From Clostridiales bacterium (GTDB lineage Bacteria > Bacillota > Clostridia > Christensenellales > Aristaeellaceae), in assembly GCA_012837965.1 (NCBI GenBank), contig DUQF01000008.1, positions 1 through 64,000 of the forward strand: a stretch of 64,000 nucleotides of DNA. The letters run 5' to 3'. A program made the position numbers and the translations under genes. Shown here piece after piece: positions 43,119 through 51,017 of this stretch; position 1 is the stretch's first letter, and the number at the start of each line of letters is the position of its first letter. The notes beneath the pieces are model-generated. The model was not told the DNA's origin, did no database searches, and was given only the letters and a program-made list of their open reading frames with translations.

Positions 43119-43912
43119 TGAAAAAACGTGCGGATGTATTACTGGTTGAGCAAGGCCTAATTGACAGCCGACAAAAAGCCCAAAGGCTGATTATGGGGGG
43201 AAGGGTTTATCTGGGTGAGATCATGATTACCAAACCCTCTGAAACGATTGAAGAATCACAAACCCTAACAATTCGAGGCGAAGAGAATCCCTTTGTGAGC
43301 CGCGGCGGCTATAAACTTCAAAAAGCGATGGAGGTTTTCAAGGTTGACGCTCAAAATTTAGTTTGTATGGATATTGGCGCTGCGACAGGCGGCTTTACCG
43401 ATGTTTTGTTAAGGGCAGGGGCGCAACATATATATGCCATTGACGTGGGTTATGGTCAGCTTGACTGGAAGCTCCGTAACGATAGCAGAGTCACAGTAAT
43501 GGAACGAACCAATGCCCGCAATTTAACCAAAGAAATGTTTGATTTACAACCTCAATTGACAGTTATGGACGTATCTTTTATCAGTATTAGGTTGCTACTG
43601 CCTGTTCTTGCTGACATTATGGGTGATAAAGGACGTGTTCTGTCACTTATTAAGCCTCAGTTTGAGGCTGGAAGGGAGCAAGTAGGCAAGAACGGCGTGG
43701 TGCGCAATCAGCAAATTCATCAAGAGGTTCTAAGAGAAATCATACAATTTTGTGTTGGCTTTGGATGGAATGTTGCTGGCATGACCTATTCGCCTATCAG
43801 AGGTCCAAAAGGCAACATAGAGTTTCTGGCTGACATCAGGCCTGGAGAAGAAACGATTTTTTCCAACGATGATATTCACCAATTGGTGATGCAAGCTCAT
43901 CAACAGCTATAG
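43118..43912 (+). CDS. tlyA: TlyA-family rRNA methyltransferase (FtsJ-like)
   Basis: This 264-aa protein has an N-terminal S4 RNA-binding domain (RADVLLVEQGLIDSRQKAQR) and a FtsJ-type SAM methyltransferase domain (CMDIGAATGGFTDVLLRAGA, about residues 83-102). TlyA methylates ribose 2'-O positions of 16S and/or 23S rRNA. FVSRGGYKLQKAM is the typical linker. The dxs-tlyA order is common in Firmicutes. Confidence 0.94.
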   Translation: MKKRADVLLVEQGLIDSRQKAQRLIMGGRVYLGEIMITKPSETIEESQTLTIRGEENPFVSRGGYKLQKAMEVFKVDAQNLVCMDIGAATGGFTDVLLRAGAQHIYAIDVGYGQLDWKLRNDSRVTVMERTNARNLTKEMFDLQPQLTVMDVSFISIRLLLPVLADIMGDKGRVLSLIKPQFEAGREQVGKNGVVRNQQIHQEVLREIIQFCVGFGWNVAGMTYSPIRGPKGNIEFLADIRPGEETIFSNDDIHQLVMQAHQQL

Positions 43913-43938
43913 CCTTATTTTCTTTTTCTCAAAATTCA

Positions 43939-43947
43939 TGGTACAAT
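43939..43947 (+). promoter_or_regulatory. Extended -10 promoter of the coiled-coil protein gene
   Basis: TGGTACAAT fits an extended -10 element 38 nt before the start codon. No good -35 is present. Confidence 0.45.
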
Positions 43948-43984
43948 TATTTCAATAAAATATTCTTGAAAGGAAATTGGATAT

Positions 43985-44467
43985 ATGAAAAAGTTAACGT
44001 ATTCTTTAATTGCATTGATTTTAGTGATTTGCGTAGCCAGTGCAGTCTTTTTCGTGAAACTGTCTACAACAACCAAGCTTTTGGACAAGGCCAATGAGAA
44101 AATTAACTCTTTAACAGAAACCATTGAAGGTTTAAATTTGGAAAAAGATCAGTGGGATGCAGAAAAACTTCAGCTGGGCCAGTCGATTAGTACAGTACGT
44201 ACTGCTCTGATTGCAACCTTGGCGGATCTTGATAGTGTTGGCGAATTAATTGGTCTTGAAAAAGAAGTTGAAGCCTTAGAGGATATCGAGGATACCATAA
44301 CCCCTAAAGAAGATAAGCAGCCTGAAGAGGAAATCGATGCTTCCGAACAAGACAAAAAAGACGAAGCTAATGTTGCAACAAGTACACCAATTGAATCAAC
44401 TACGCCTGAAAATGAAACTACTCCGGAGCAACAGGAAGAAACCTCTGTTCCTGAAAAGAAACAATAG
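43985..44467 (+). CDS. Exported coiled-coil protein with acidic C-terminal tail
   Basis: This 160-aa protein has an N-terminal signal anchor (residues 5-25, SLIALILVICVASAVFF), a coiled coil at about 30-100 (LLDKANEKINSLTETIEG), and a low-complexity tail rich in Glu, Thr and Pro (from about residue 108). No family is recognised. Its layout, with a membrane anchor and a wall-spanning disordered tail, fits a cell-surface protein. GAAAGG precedes the start. Confidence 0.65.
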   Translation: MKKLTYSLIALILVICVASAVFFVKLSTTTKLLDKANEKINSLTETIEGLNLEKDQWDAEKLQLGQSISTVRTALIATLADLDSVGELIGLEKEVEALEDIEDTITPKEDKQPEEEIDASEQDKKDEANVATSTPIESTTPENETTPEQQEETSVPEKKQ

Positions 44468-44478
44468 AATAGCATAAG

Positions 44479-44511
44479 CAAAAATCCGGCAAGCACAATG
44501 CCGGATTTTTG
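44479..44511. terminator. Bidirectional terminator
   Basis: CAAAAATCCGGCA and TGCCGGATTTTTG form a perfect 13-bp stem with a 7-nt loop. T-runs lie inside the arms on both strands. It serves the convergent coiled-coil and rRNA methyltransferase genes. Confidence 0.88.
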
Positions 44512-44518
44512 TTAAAAA

Positions 44519-45280
44519 TTATATGTTTTGTTCTTGTTTGAGGTGTTCATACATGAAGACAGCGGCGGCAATAGCGGCGTTTAAGCTTTCAGCCTGTCCG
44601 GGTATTGGAATTTTTATCAAACTGTCCGTGAGATTAAGCAGTTCCTGATCCAACCCTTTACCCTCGTTACCAATAAGAATACAGATAGGCTTGCCAGTCA
44701 TTTGTGTATTATATAAACTTTTACCCTCTAATGCACCTGCGAGGATATTATAATCCTTCAACTTTTTAATTTCATCTACCAAAGATTGTGATTGAACAAT
44801 GCTTATGCGAAAGATTGCACCCATAGACGCACGCATAGCCTTTGAACTATAGGGATCGGCGGTTTTTTCATCAACAATCAAGGTGTCAAAGCCGACGGCA
44901 TCCATGGTACGTAAAATGGTACCGACATTTCCGGGGTCTTGAAGTGCATTGAGGGCAATGACTTTCTTGCCTAAGTGATTGGTTGGCTTAGGAATATCAC
45001 AAACCGCAAAAATGCCTTGGGGTGTTTTAGTATCGGAAATTTTAGACAAGGATGCAGGGGATAACAAATATATAGGAAGTTTACCGTCAAGAAGCTTTTG
45101 ATATTTGTCAACACAGTTGTCAGCACACAAGAGATACTTTGCGTGACGTTCCCTGATGCTTTCTTCTACCATGTGTTCGCCTTCAGCCAAAAAAAGCCCG
45201 GTTGCCTTACGGGCCCTTGTCGTGTTGAGTTTGGCCAGCTCTTTTACTTGCCTCGCGGTTAAATATTGGTATTGAGCCAT
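44519..45280 (-). CDS. SpoU/TrmH-family RNA 2'-O-methyltransferase
   Basis: This 253-aa SPOUT-class enzyme has the three SpoU motifs: LNALQDPGNVGTILRTMDAVG (motif 1, about residues 109-129), ILIGNEGKGL (motif 2, about 194) and IPIPGQAESLNAAIAAAVFMYE (motif 3, about 220-241). The N-terminal about 90 residues are the substrate-binding domain (FLAEGEHMVEE). It probably methylates a 23S rRNA ribose (RlmB-like) or a tRNA; the target cannot be assigned. It overlaps the upstream gene by 22 nt. Confidence 0.9.
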   Translation of the reverse strand: MAQYQYLTARQVKELAKLNTTRARKATGLFLAEGEHMVEESIRERHAKYLLCADNCVDKYQKLLDGKLPIYLLSPASLSKISDTKTPQGIFAVCDIPKPTNHLGKKVIALNALQDPGNVGTILRTMDAVGFDTLIVDEKTADPYSSKAMRASMGAIFRISIVQSQSLVDEIKKLKDYNILAGALEGKSLYNTQMTGKPICILIGNEGKGLDQELLNLTDSLIKIPIPGQAESLNAAIAAAVFMYEHLKQEQNI

Positions 45281-47379
45281 TGATAGGTTAGAGGAAAGGT
45301 CGAAGGCTCTTCATTTTGAAGCGCTTCATCAAGTGTGATTTGATAGAATCGTGCAAAGGGAACCAAGATGGATGAAAGCACATAGTCAAGTGATGATGCA
45401 ATACCGCCGGAAAACAGGACAGAGGTAAATTTTAAGTATTTTGTGATGCGATCTTTTAATAGAAGAGGAACGGGAGTTCCTTTGGATAAAAAGTAATCAT
45501 ACAATTGATCAAGTAATTTAACAGCACTTTCCGGAAGTGTTTGCAATTGTTTTTCTTTAAACAATTGGTATATATTCTGCAAACAAACTGGCACTTCAAA
45601 AGGTAAAAGGTTCATTTCTTGTCCCTTGGTACTGTAATGTACGATGGGCCACTGCATCCATTCATAGGAAGAGTTGACGGGCGAAAATTCTTTTGAGATG
45701 ATGAGCCTTGTATAAGGAACGTTTTTCAAATCACTTTCCTCAACCAACGCAAACGCAACTCCATTTCCGCCTGATAAGTAAGTGGGTAACTTGCCCTTAG
45801 GCAGGGGACCACATTCCGCTGCTCCTAAAGCGGAACTTAAAGAGTGCGCTAAAGTCAGGCTATCGCTTAAGTTTGTGGAAGAAAGCTGTAACGTTGGAAA
45901 AAGGACAAGGAGACAGAGGAGATGAGTGGCATCGTTTTTATTGCACACAAAACCTGAACTCCTCATATGATGCAACAGGTTGTTTGTAATCTTATCAATG
46001 GTCTTTTCTTCAGCTTGTTCAGGCGCGAGCAAGTAGGGTAATCCACCAAGTTTTTCAAGGTCTTGGATGAGCAGGTTACGCTCTTCTAAAAGATTGCTTT
46101 CTTCTTCTTGCAACTGTAAACAATGCTCACGTAAGGAGGCTTGTTGGTCATGGAGTTGTTTTATGTCCTCTTTTGCTTTTACCTCAAGTAGGTTAAAAAT
46201 CTTTGTTGTAAGCTCTTTATCTTCATTTTGTAGTTTTTCAACCTGCATCAGCAAAGACAGCCGGTCTGCTTCCAGCTCTTCCAGTTGTTGTTTGAAGGCG
46301 GTAACGGCCGTACTCTGACGTGTTGTTGCAATGGCTGAGGATATAAGGTTTTGAGCCGATGGTAACTGAATTAAGTATTCAATTGCTTGATTACGGGTTT
46401 CTGGTGCCTCCCAAATATTATCAAGCGCTCTTTTATATTGATCAATAGGGGTACGAACTACAGTTCTTCTGGCTTTTTGGCTGGTGTTGGCTCCCAGTGC
46501 CTCTAAACGAGTATCTCTTGAAAAGCGACCAACAATGCCACTAAGCCTGCTACGTGATTTATTGCTTGTTTTTTCTTTGTTACCGGCGGGATACAGCGGA
46601 GTACCTTTAGAGGAGGTATTCTCAATTTGCTGATTTAGTCCTGCCATTAACAGAGGGGTTTTCTCGGATTTTATTGAGTTGGGAAGTGGCGGCAGGGACC
46701 TAGCTATTTCTTCGATTTTTTCTTGGGCATTGGAAGAATTGAGAGTAGTAGAAGACACATTATCAGCCTCATTGGATGCCACGAAAACCGTAGAAGTTTC
46801 TTGAATATCCTTACTTTGCGCTATAGGCCAGAAAAACAAAGCTTCCTCTCCGGTGGGCAAACCAACAGTAAATAGCCTTCCTGAATCAGGTGGCAAAGAA
46901 GAGATGTTTCCATGACCTTTTCCTGTTGAGGGATCAAAAGGGCCTTCAATATACCCGCCGTCCCTCAGGTAACATAGAGGTGTTAAGCAATCATCCACTT
47001 TTTGTCCTTTTTCAGCGGTCACCACCTGATAAATCATCTCACTTGGTAGCGCTTTGACAGCATCCGAATAAACAATGAATTGATGGTTTTCGCCGTCTTC
47101 TGGTTGATAATTTCTATTTGGACGAATTTTATTTGTATGGGGCGGAAAAGATGCCAGATCAATCAAGCACAGTTTTCCCAAGGAGCGCATTCTGTCTTTA
47201 AAGGTAAAGCGCTCATTTTTGTCGGGCACAATACGAAGAAAGCCATTATCAGGAAATTCCCTGCCTGCATCTTCTATGCATGCGCCCTCATCGGTTAATA
47301 AAGGGAGAGCGTGAAAATAAATGCGCTCGGGGTTGTCTTCCTCAATAAAAGAAAGCATTAATTTTTGGTGATAAAACAT
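45259..47379 (-). CDS. 706-aa protein of unknown function with central coiled coil
   Basis: I recognise no family. The N-terminal about 210 residues look globular and beta-rich (IYFHALPLL, FLRIVPDKNERF, SLPPDSGRLFTVGLP). Residues about 215-320 are low-complexity and basic. A coiled coil follows at about 350-450 (FKQQLEELEADRLSLLMQVE, QLQEEESNLLEERN). The C-terminal 250 residues are helical and Leu-rich (SFCL-like NKNDATHLLCLLVLFPTLQL). There is no signal peptide or membrane segment, so it is cytoplasmic. I start at the ATG at 47379, with AAAGG 7 nt upstream. The 22-nt overlap with the rRNA methyltransferase gene suggests co-expression. Confidence 0.6.
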   Translation of the reverse strand: MFYHQKLMLSFIEEDNPERIYFHALPLLTDEGACIEDAGREFPDNGFLRIVPDKNERFTFKDRMRSLGKLCLIDLASFPPHTNKIRPNRNYQPEDGENHQFIVYSDAVKALPSEMIYQVVTAEKGQKVDDCLTPLCYLRDGGYIEGPFDPSTGKGHGNISSLPPDSGRLFTVGLPTGEEALFFWPIAQSKDIQETSTVFVASNEADNVSSTTLNSSNAQEKIEEIARSLPPLPNSIKSEKTPLLMAGLNQQIENTSSKGTPLYPAGNKEKTSNKSRSRLSGIVGRFSRDTRLEALGANTSQKARRTVVRTPIDQYKRALDNIWEAPETRNQAIEYLIQLPSAQNLISSAIATTRQSTAVTAFKQQLEELEADRLSLLMQVEKLQNEDKELTTKIFNLLEVKAKEDIKQLHDQQASLREHCLQLQEEESNLLEERNLLIQDLEKLGGLPYLLAPEQAEEKTIDKITNNLLHHMRSSGFVCNKNDATHLLCLLVLFPTLQLSSTNLSDSLTLAHSLSSALGAAECGPLPKGKLPTYLSGGNGVAFALVEESDLKNVPYTRLIISKEFSPVNSSYEWMQWPIVHYSTKGQEMNLLPFEVPVCLQNIYQLFKEKQLQTLPESAVKLLDQLYDYFLSKGTPVPLLLKDRITKYLKFTSVLFSGGIASSLDYVLSSILVPFARFYQITLDEALQNEEPSTFPLTYQWLNTNI

Positions 47380-47448
47380 AAGTACGCCTTTCATATAAAT
47401 AAATGTCTATTTTAAAATAGCTCGTCAAAGCCATAATATTTATAATTA

Positions 47449-47474
47449 AAAAACGGGCAATAAGACCCGTTTTT
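47449..47474 (-). terminator. Terminator after the VanY-like gene
   Basis: AAAAACGGG and CCCGTTTTT form a 9-bp stem with an 8-nt loop. A T-rich tract follows on the minus strand. A 14-bp perfect palindrome (CTATTTTAAAATAG, 47407-47420) lies between it and the 706-aa gene and could be an operator. Confidence 0.75.
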
Positions 47475-47486
47475 AATGAATAAAAG

Positions 47487-48668
47487 TTAGTAAGTGATGG
47501 CGCAAACCAATCCGCCCATGTTATCTGTCGAAACAAAGAAGTGAACGGCGTTGGTGGGAATGTTGTGGGTCTGATCGGAACCGGTTTCGGGAATACGATA
47601 TATTTCGTAGCGAAGATTGCCATTTTCGTAGACTAAGATATGCGGGGTTTTGATTAGATAATCAATGTACTCTTCAAGCACAAAGCCTTTGATATGCATT
47701 ACTGTTGCGTGTGGTACACCAACATAGCGGTACGCATTCATTTTGAGTTTGGAATTAAGTCCGGTTACATAACTTTTATCAATGGTTTCGGTTGTTGGAT
47801 AACCGATGGTGGGGAAGCGGAAAACGATGCCATATTTCCATCCTTCAGCGTTTAAAAAAGCGGCTTGTTCAGTTTCCTGAAATTTTGCGGTGTTAATTAC
47901 ACTGTCGTCCTTATTGTAAACATCCATTTCAAAAGAAAAACCGGACTGATAATCACTGGTGCCGGGATAGGAAACGTTTTGCCTTGCCGCTTCTATCAAA
48001 CCATCGCCTTCTCTGTTGGGATGGCGGGCGGTCTCGGTGTTCCAGTACTTGGTTTGTGTTTCCATTGTGCGATAACCCTGTCGCACAATATAGTGTTCAA
48101 GACCTTGTTCTTTTGCGGCATTTACAAACCGTGACAGCGCATTAATGGCTTCTGGGAAAAGGGATACACTACGGTTAGCAACCGGTACCTTGAAGCTGGT
48201 TTCGGTACCCACACTTTTTAAGCCCTGTTCTGCAACAATAAAGTCGCTTGGTAAGGAATGCCAACGGTTAAGGAGCAGAAGGCCACCGGAAAGCGCTTCC
48301 AATCGGGTAGTAGTAATGGCTTGCCCACCTTTTACTGGGACGTTAGAAGCGTCGATAATATCCCAGCCCTCTTGAGCAGGTTCTGGCAGCACTATTTCCT
48401 GAGTTTGTGACATTAACTTGTTGCGCTCAAGAACTTTTTCGTTATATTGAGCGATGAGTTGATTGTTTTCTTCCAAAATCTTGTTTTGCAGTTCACGGTG
48501 TCTGGCATCTTGTGTACTTGAGAGCATACGATGACCAACCAGGAGGCCAACAAAGAGCACACAAAGAAGGATAGTTACCCATATCAATTTTTTGTAAGGA
48601 TCCCCCTTTAAAACCTGTGCTGACTTCTGGCTCTGAATGTTTTCATTCATTTCGTTTCTTTCAGACAT
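47487..48668 (-). CDS. VanY-fold D,D-carboxypeptidase-like protein lacking catalytic residues
   Basis: This 393-aa membrane-anchored protein has a transmembrane helix at about residues 28-48 (LIWVTILLCVLFVGLLVG), a coiled-coil neck (about 50-90) and a C-terminal domain with VanY layout (RQGYRTMETQTKYW, SYPGTSDYQSGFSFEMDV, EGWKYGIVFRFP, YRYVGVPHATVMH, LEEYIDYL). The enzyme motifs are changed: SEHQxGLAVD reads SDYQSGFSFE (zinc His to Tyr, Asp to Glu) and EPWHFRYVG reads KMNAYRYVG (catalytic Glu to Lys, zinc His to Ala). It therefore is probably not a peptidase but may still bind peptidoglycan. I start at the ATG at 48668, with AAAGGTG upstream. Confidence 0.75.
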   Translation of the reverse strand: MSERNEMNENIQSQKSAQVLKGDPYKKLIWVTILLCVLFVGLLVGHRMLSSTQDARHRELQNKILEENNQLIAQYNEKVLERNKLMSQTQEIVLPEPAQEGWDIIDASNVPVKGGQAITTTRLEALSGGLLLLNRWHSLPSDFIVAEQGLKSVGTETSFKVPVANRSVSLFPEAINALSRFVNAAKEQGLEHYIVRQGYRTMETQTKYWNTETARHPNREGDGLIEAARQNVSYPGTSDYQSGFSFEMDVYNKDDSVINTAKFQETEQAAFLNAEGWKYGIVFRFPTIGYPTTETIDKSYVTGLNSKLKMNAYRYVGVPHATVMHIKGFVLEEYIDYLIKTPHILVYENGNLRYEIYRIPETGSDQTHNIPTNAVHFFVSTDNMGGLVCAITY

Positions 48669-48720
48669 TTCTGTATCACCTTTCCGCGCATGGCGCAGGT
48701 TATCATAATAGGCTACGTTC

Positions 48721-48749
48721 TTTATATCAAAATTATGAAGAATTGTCAA
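48721..48749 (-). promoter_or_regulatory. Promoter of the VanY-like gene
   Basis: On the minus strand a perfect TTGACA and TATAAA are exactly 17 nt apart, about 50 nt before the start codon. Confidence 0.8.
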
Positions 48750-48776
48750 ATAAAAATGAAGAGAAGATGTGATTTT

Positions 48777-49034
48777 TTACTTGGTTTTTAATAGCAACTC
48801 TTCAATCGCTTGAAAAGCAGCCTTTTCGTCATGGCCTTCAATGCGTATGGTTAGTCTTTCGCCACCACATGTCATGATGGTCAGTACGCCCAGCAAAGAG
48901 CGACCGTTAATGTGTTGTGTACCCCGTAAATAATGGCAACTTGAAGTAAAACGGTTAATACACCGCACAAGTTCGGTTGCGTGTTCTCTTGTATAGGGCT
49001 CAAGTACGTTAAAAGGATATGTACGCTCGATCAT
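48777..49034 (-). CDS. crh: HPr-like protein (Crh type, lacking the phosphorylatable His)
   Basis: This 85-aa protein has the HPr fold (beta-strands, THATELVR-type helix, NGRSLLGVLTI). The Ser46 region (NGRSLLGV) is kept. At the active-site His15 position of HPr I read Thr, in YTREHATELV against LHARPATLLV, so it cannot accept phosphate from EI. That pattern defines Crh, which works through HPr kinase at Ser46 in carbon control. It overlaps whiA by four bases (ATGA), as crh does downstream of whiA in Bacillus. Confidence 0.8.
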   Translation of the reverse strand: MIERTYPFNVLEPYTREHATELVRCINRFTSSCHYLRGTQHINGRSLLGVLTIMTCGGERLTIRIEGHDEKAAFQAIEELLLKTK

Positions 49035-50008
49035 GATGTTTGTTTCTTATGTTGCGTGGGTTCAGGCTTATGGAGGGACTCGGAAAGGCTCAGTAGCTGA
49101 TTTAGTTGTTTTTGAACGGCAGACTTGGTTAGTGGCGGAGTGGATTTTCCGCCAAGTTCTTGGATAGATAGTTCAGGATATGCAAGGCGTAACCTTGCCA
49201 GCTTTTCAAGCTGCTCGGGTAAAGCGCTTAGACCAATAAAATAAGAAATTTTGTTAATTGCAGCAAGCTGTTTTGAGGACGCACGTAATTGTTTGTTCAG
49301 GTTAGCCGAATCACAGTTGAGGGAGCGATTCACCCTTTGGCTTACTTCCTTTTCTGTTCGTATCTTTTCAAGAGCAAGTACTGCCCTGTATGCTTCAACC
49401 ACTGCAAGGAAATCTGAAAGGGTGTCAGCTTGTTTAAAGTAGACAATTTGCTTATTCTTTCGTGTCTTGATGCTTGATTGTATTTGAAAGGTCATAAGAA
49501 CACGCTGCAAAAATTTGGCTCTTGATGGGTTTGGAATAATAAACTCGGCGGCCGTTTCCTTCTGTGGGTTACTGATGGTTCCGCATCCCAGAAAAGTACC
49601 TCTGATAAACGAACGAGCACAACAGTTGCGCCGTAAAATGCTCTGTTGTAAACCCCGAAAAACTTCTTGACCGCTTTTGGTTCTTGACAACATACCTAAG
49701 GAACGCATCAAGTATCGGGATTCGTTGGAATCAAGACGAATGAGCACCTGCGCAAATCCGCCAAACTGTGGGAGAATGCGAAAACGAGTTGTCGGATGTA
49801 GGTGAAAGCCAAAGCGTAGCAAGGCATTGATTCTGCGTGATAACGGCAGATTGTTTGCTTGAAAGACAAGAGTTACGCGTTTGCCTGCTTGAATAGATAA
49901 CTTTCCCGTTGCTTGTGTCAGAGCATTTATTTCCGCAAGAATGCAGCACTCCTTGGGAAGAGGAACAGCAGCGATTTCCTGCTTTACCTGCAAAGAAAAG
50001 CTGCTCAT
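49031..50008 (-). CDS. whiA: DNA-binding protein WhiA
   Basis: This 325-aa protein has the WhiA layout: an N-terminal LAGLIDADG-like domain without catalytic residues (SFSLQVKQEIAAVPLPKECC, RSFIRGTFLGCGTISNPQK, about residues 1-200) and a C-terminal helix-turn-helix (ARLRLAYPELSIQELGGKST, PPLTKSAVQ). RCCAR-type RRNCCARSF is the usual segment before the second repeat. WhiA affects division and chromosome segregation. It sits between murB and crh and overlaps both by four bases. Confidence 0.93.
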   Translation of the reverse strand: MSSFSLQVKQEIAAVPLPKECCILAEINALTQATGKLSIQAGKRVTLVFQANNLPLSRRINALLRFGFHLHPTTRFRILPQFGGFAQVLIRLDSNESRYLMRSLGMLSRTKSGQEVFRGLQQSILRRNCCARSFIRGTFLGCGTISNPQKETAAEFIIPNPSRAKFLQRVLMTFQIQSSIKTRKNKQIVYFKQADTLSDFLAVVEAYRAVLALEKIRTEKEVSQRVNRSLNCDSANLNKQLRASSKQLAAINKISYFIGLSALPEQLEKLARLRLAYPELSIQELGGKSTPPLTKSAVQKQLNQLLSLSESLHKPEPTQHKKQTS

Positions 50009-50907
50009 AGCACTTGTACTTCAGTTTCTAATCGAACGCCAAACCGCTGGTAAACTTTATCTTGAATAATGCGAGAAAGTTGGAAAAAATCCTTTGCTGT
50101 TGCATTTCCTGTATTGATTAGAAAACCTGCGTGTTTTTCACTTACCTTGGCGCCGTTTACACTAAAACCTTTTAATCCGGCCTGCTCAATCAAGGCGCCG
50201 GCAAAGTTGCCAGGAGGGCGTTTGAAAAAAGAACCGGCGCTTGGATACTCTAAAGGTTGCTTTTGTTTACGGGCAAGGTTATATTCTTCCATAAGCTCAA
50301 TAATTTCTGTTTTAATTCCGGCATGCAATTGAAAAGTGACTGATAGAATAATTAACTTTTCATCAATAACTCTTGATGTACGATAACCCAAATTCATTTC
50401 TTCTTTTGACAGTTCTACCACTTGGCAATCATGGTTAATACAACGACATGAAACAAAGACAGAATCAATACTTTTTTCATAGGCGCCGGCATTCATAGCA
50501 ACAGCTCCGCCTACACTCCCGGGGATACCACATGCAAATTCAATTCCCGACAAACCTTGATTGGCGGCTTCATAGGAACACGTTACAATGGGAACGCCTG
50601 CTTGACAGGTAAGCATCTGTCCATCGAATGATAAGTTTTTCATATTTTTTGTTAAGATAATCAGCAATCCGTCATAACCTTTATCCTTAGCCAATATATT
50701 GGAGCCGAAACCTAATAAATGAAAAGGAAGCCGGAGCCTGTGTGCGGCCTTGACAACCGACAAAACCTCGTCTTCATTTTTAGGATAACAAACCAAACGG
50801 GCTGGCCCGCCCACCTTTAGCGTGGTTAAGGAAGCCAAAGGCACATTTTCTTCCCAATGTATCAAAGGCAGAGATTCCCTAAGATTTCTTGTTTCAAGTT
50901 GATTCAT
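50005..50907 (-). CDS. murB: UDP-N-acetylenolpyruvoylglucosamine reductase
   Basis: This 300-aa FAD enzyme reduces UDP-GlcNAc-enolpyruvate to UDP-MurNAc with NADPH. TLKVGGPARLVCYP (about residues 27-40) and GIPGSVGGAVAMNAGAYE (about 120-137) are FAD/substrate motifs, YRTSR (about 173) and the catalytic Ser in YPSAGSFFKRPPG (about 222-234) are present. It is the type II form, of usual length. I start at the ATG at 50907, with AAGGGGGG upstream. In many Firmicutes rapZ and yvcK (mgfK) lie between murB and whiA; here they are absent. Confidence 0.94.
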   Translation of the reverse strand: MNQLETRNLRESLPLIHWEENVPLASLTTLKVGGPARLVCYPKNEDEVLSVVKAAHRLRLPFHLLGFGSNILAKDKGYDGLLIILTKNMKNLSFDGQMLTCQAGVPIVTCSYEAANQGLSGIEFACGIPGSVGGAVAMNAGAYEKSIDSVFVSCRCINHDCQVVELSKEEMNLGYRTSRVIDEKLIILSVTFQLHAGIKTEIIELMEEYNLARKQKQPLEYPSAGSFFKRPPGNFAGALIEQAGLKGFSVNGAKVSEKHAGFLINTGNATAKDFFQLSRIIQDKVYQRFGVRLETEVQVL

Positions 50908-50929
50908 ATTCCCCCCTTGTTCTTTCATC

Positions 50930-50959
50930 ATTATATCATTAATCAAAGGTATCATACAA
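50930..50959 (-). promoter_or_regulatory. murB promoter
   Basis: On the minus strand TTGTAT and a perfect TATAAT are 18 nt apart, about 23 nt before the murB start. Confidence 0.7.
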
Positions 50960-50960
50960 G

Positions 50961-50989
50961 TTGCTAAGACGGCGAATATTCTGTATAAT
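50961..50989 (+). promoter_or_regulatory. murC promoter
   Basis: TTGCTA and a perfect TATAAT are 17 nt apart, 28 nt before the murC start. Its -35 lies one base from the -35 of the divergent murB promoter, so binding at one may exclude the other. Confidence 0.7.
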
Positions 50990-51017
50990 CTCTTTGTATC
51001 CTAAGGAAAGGTGAAGC

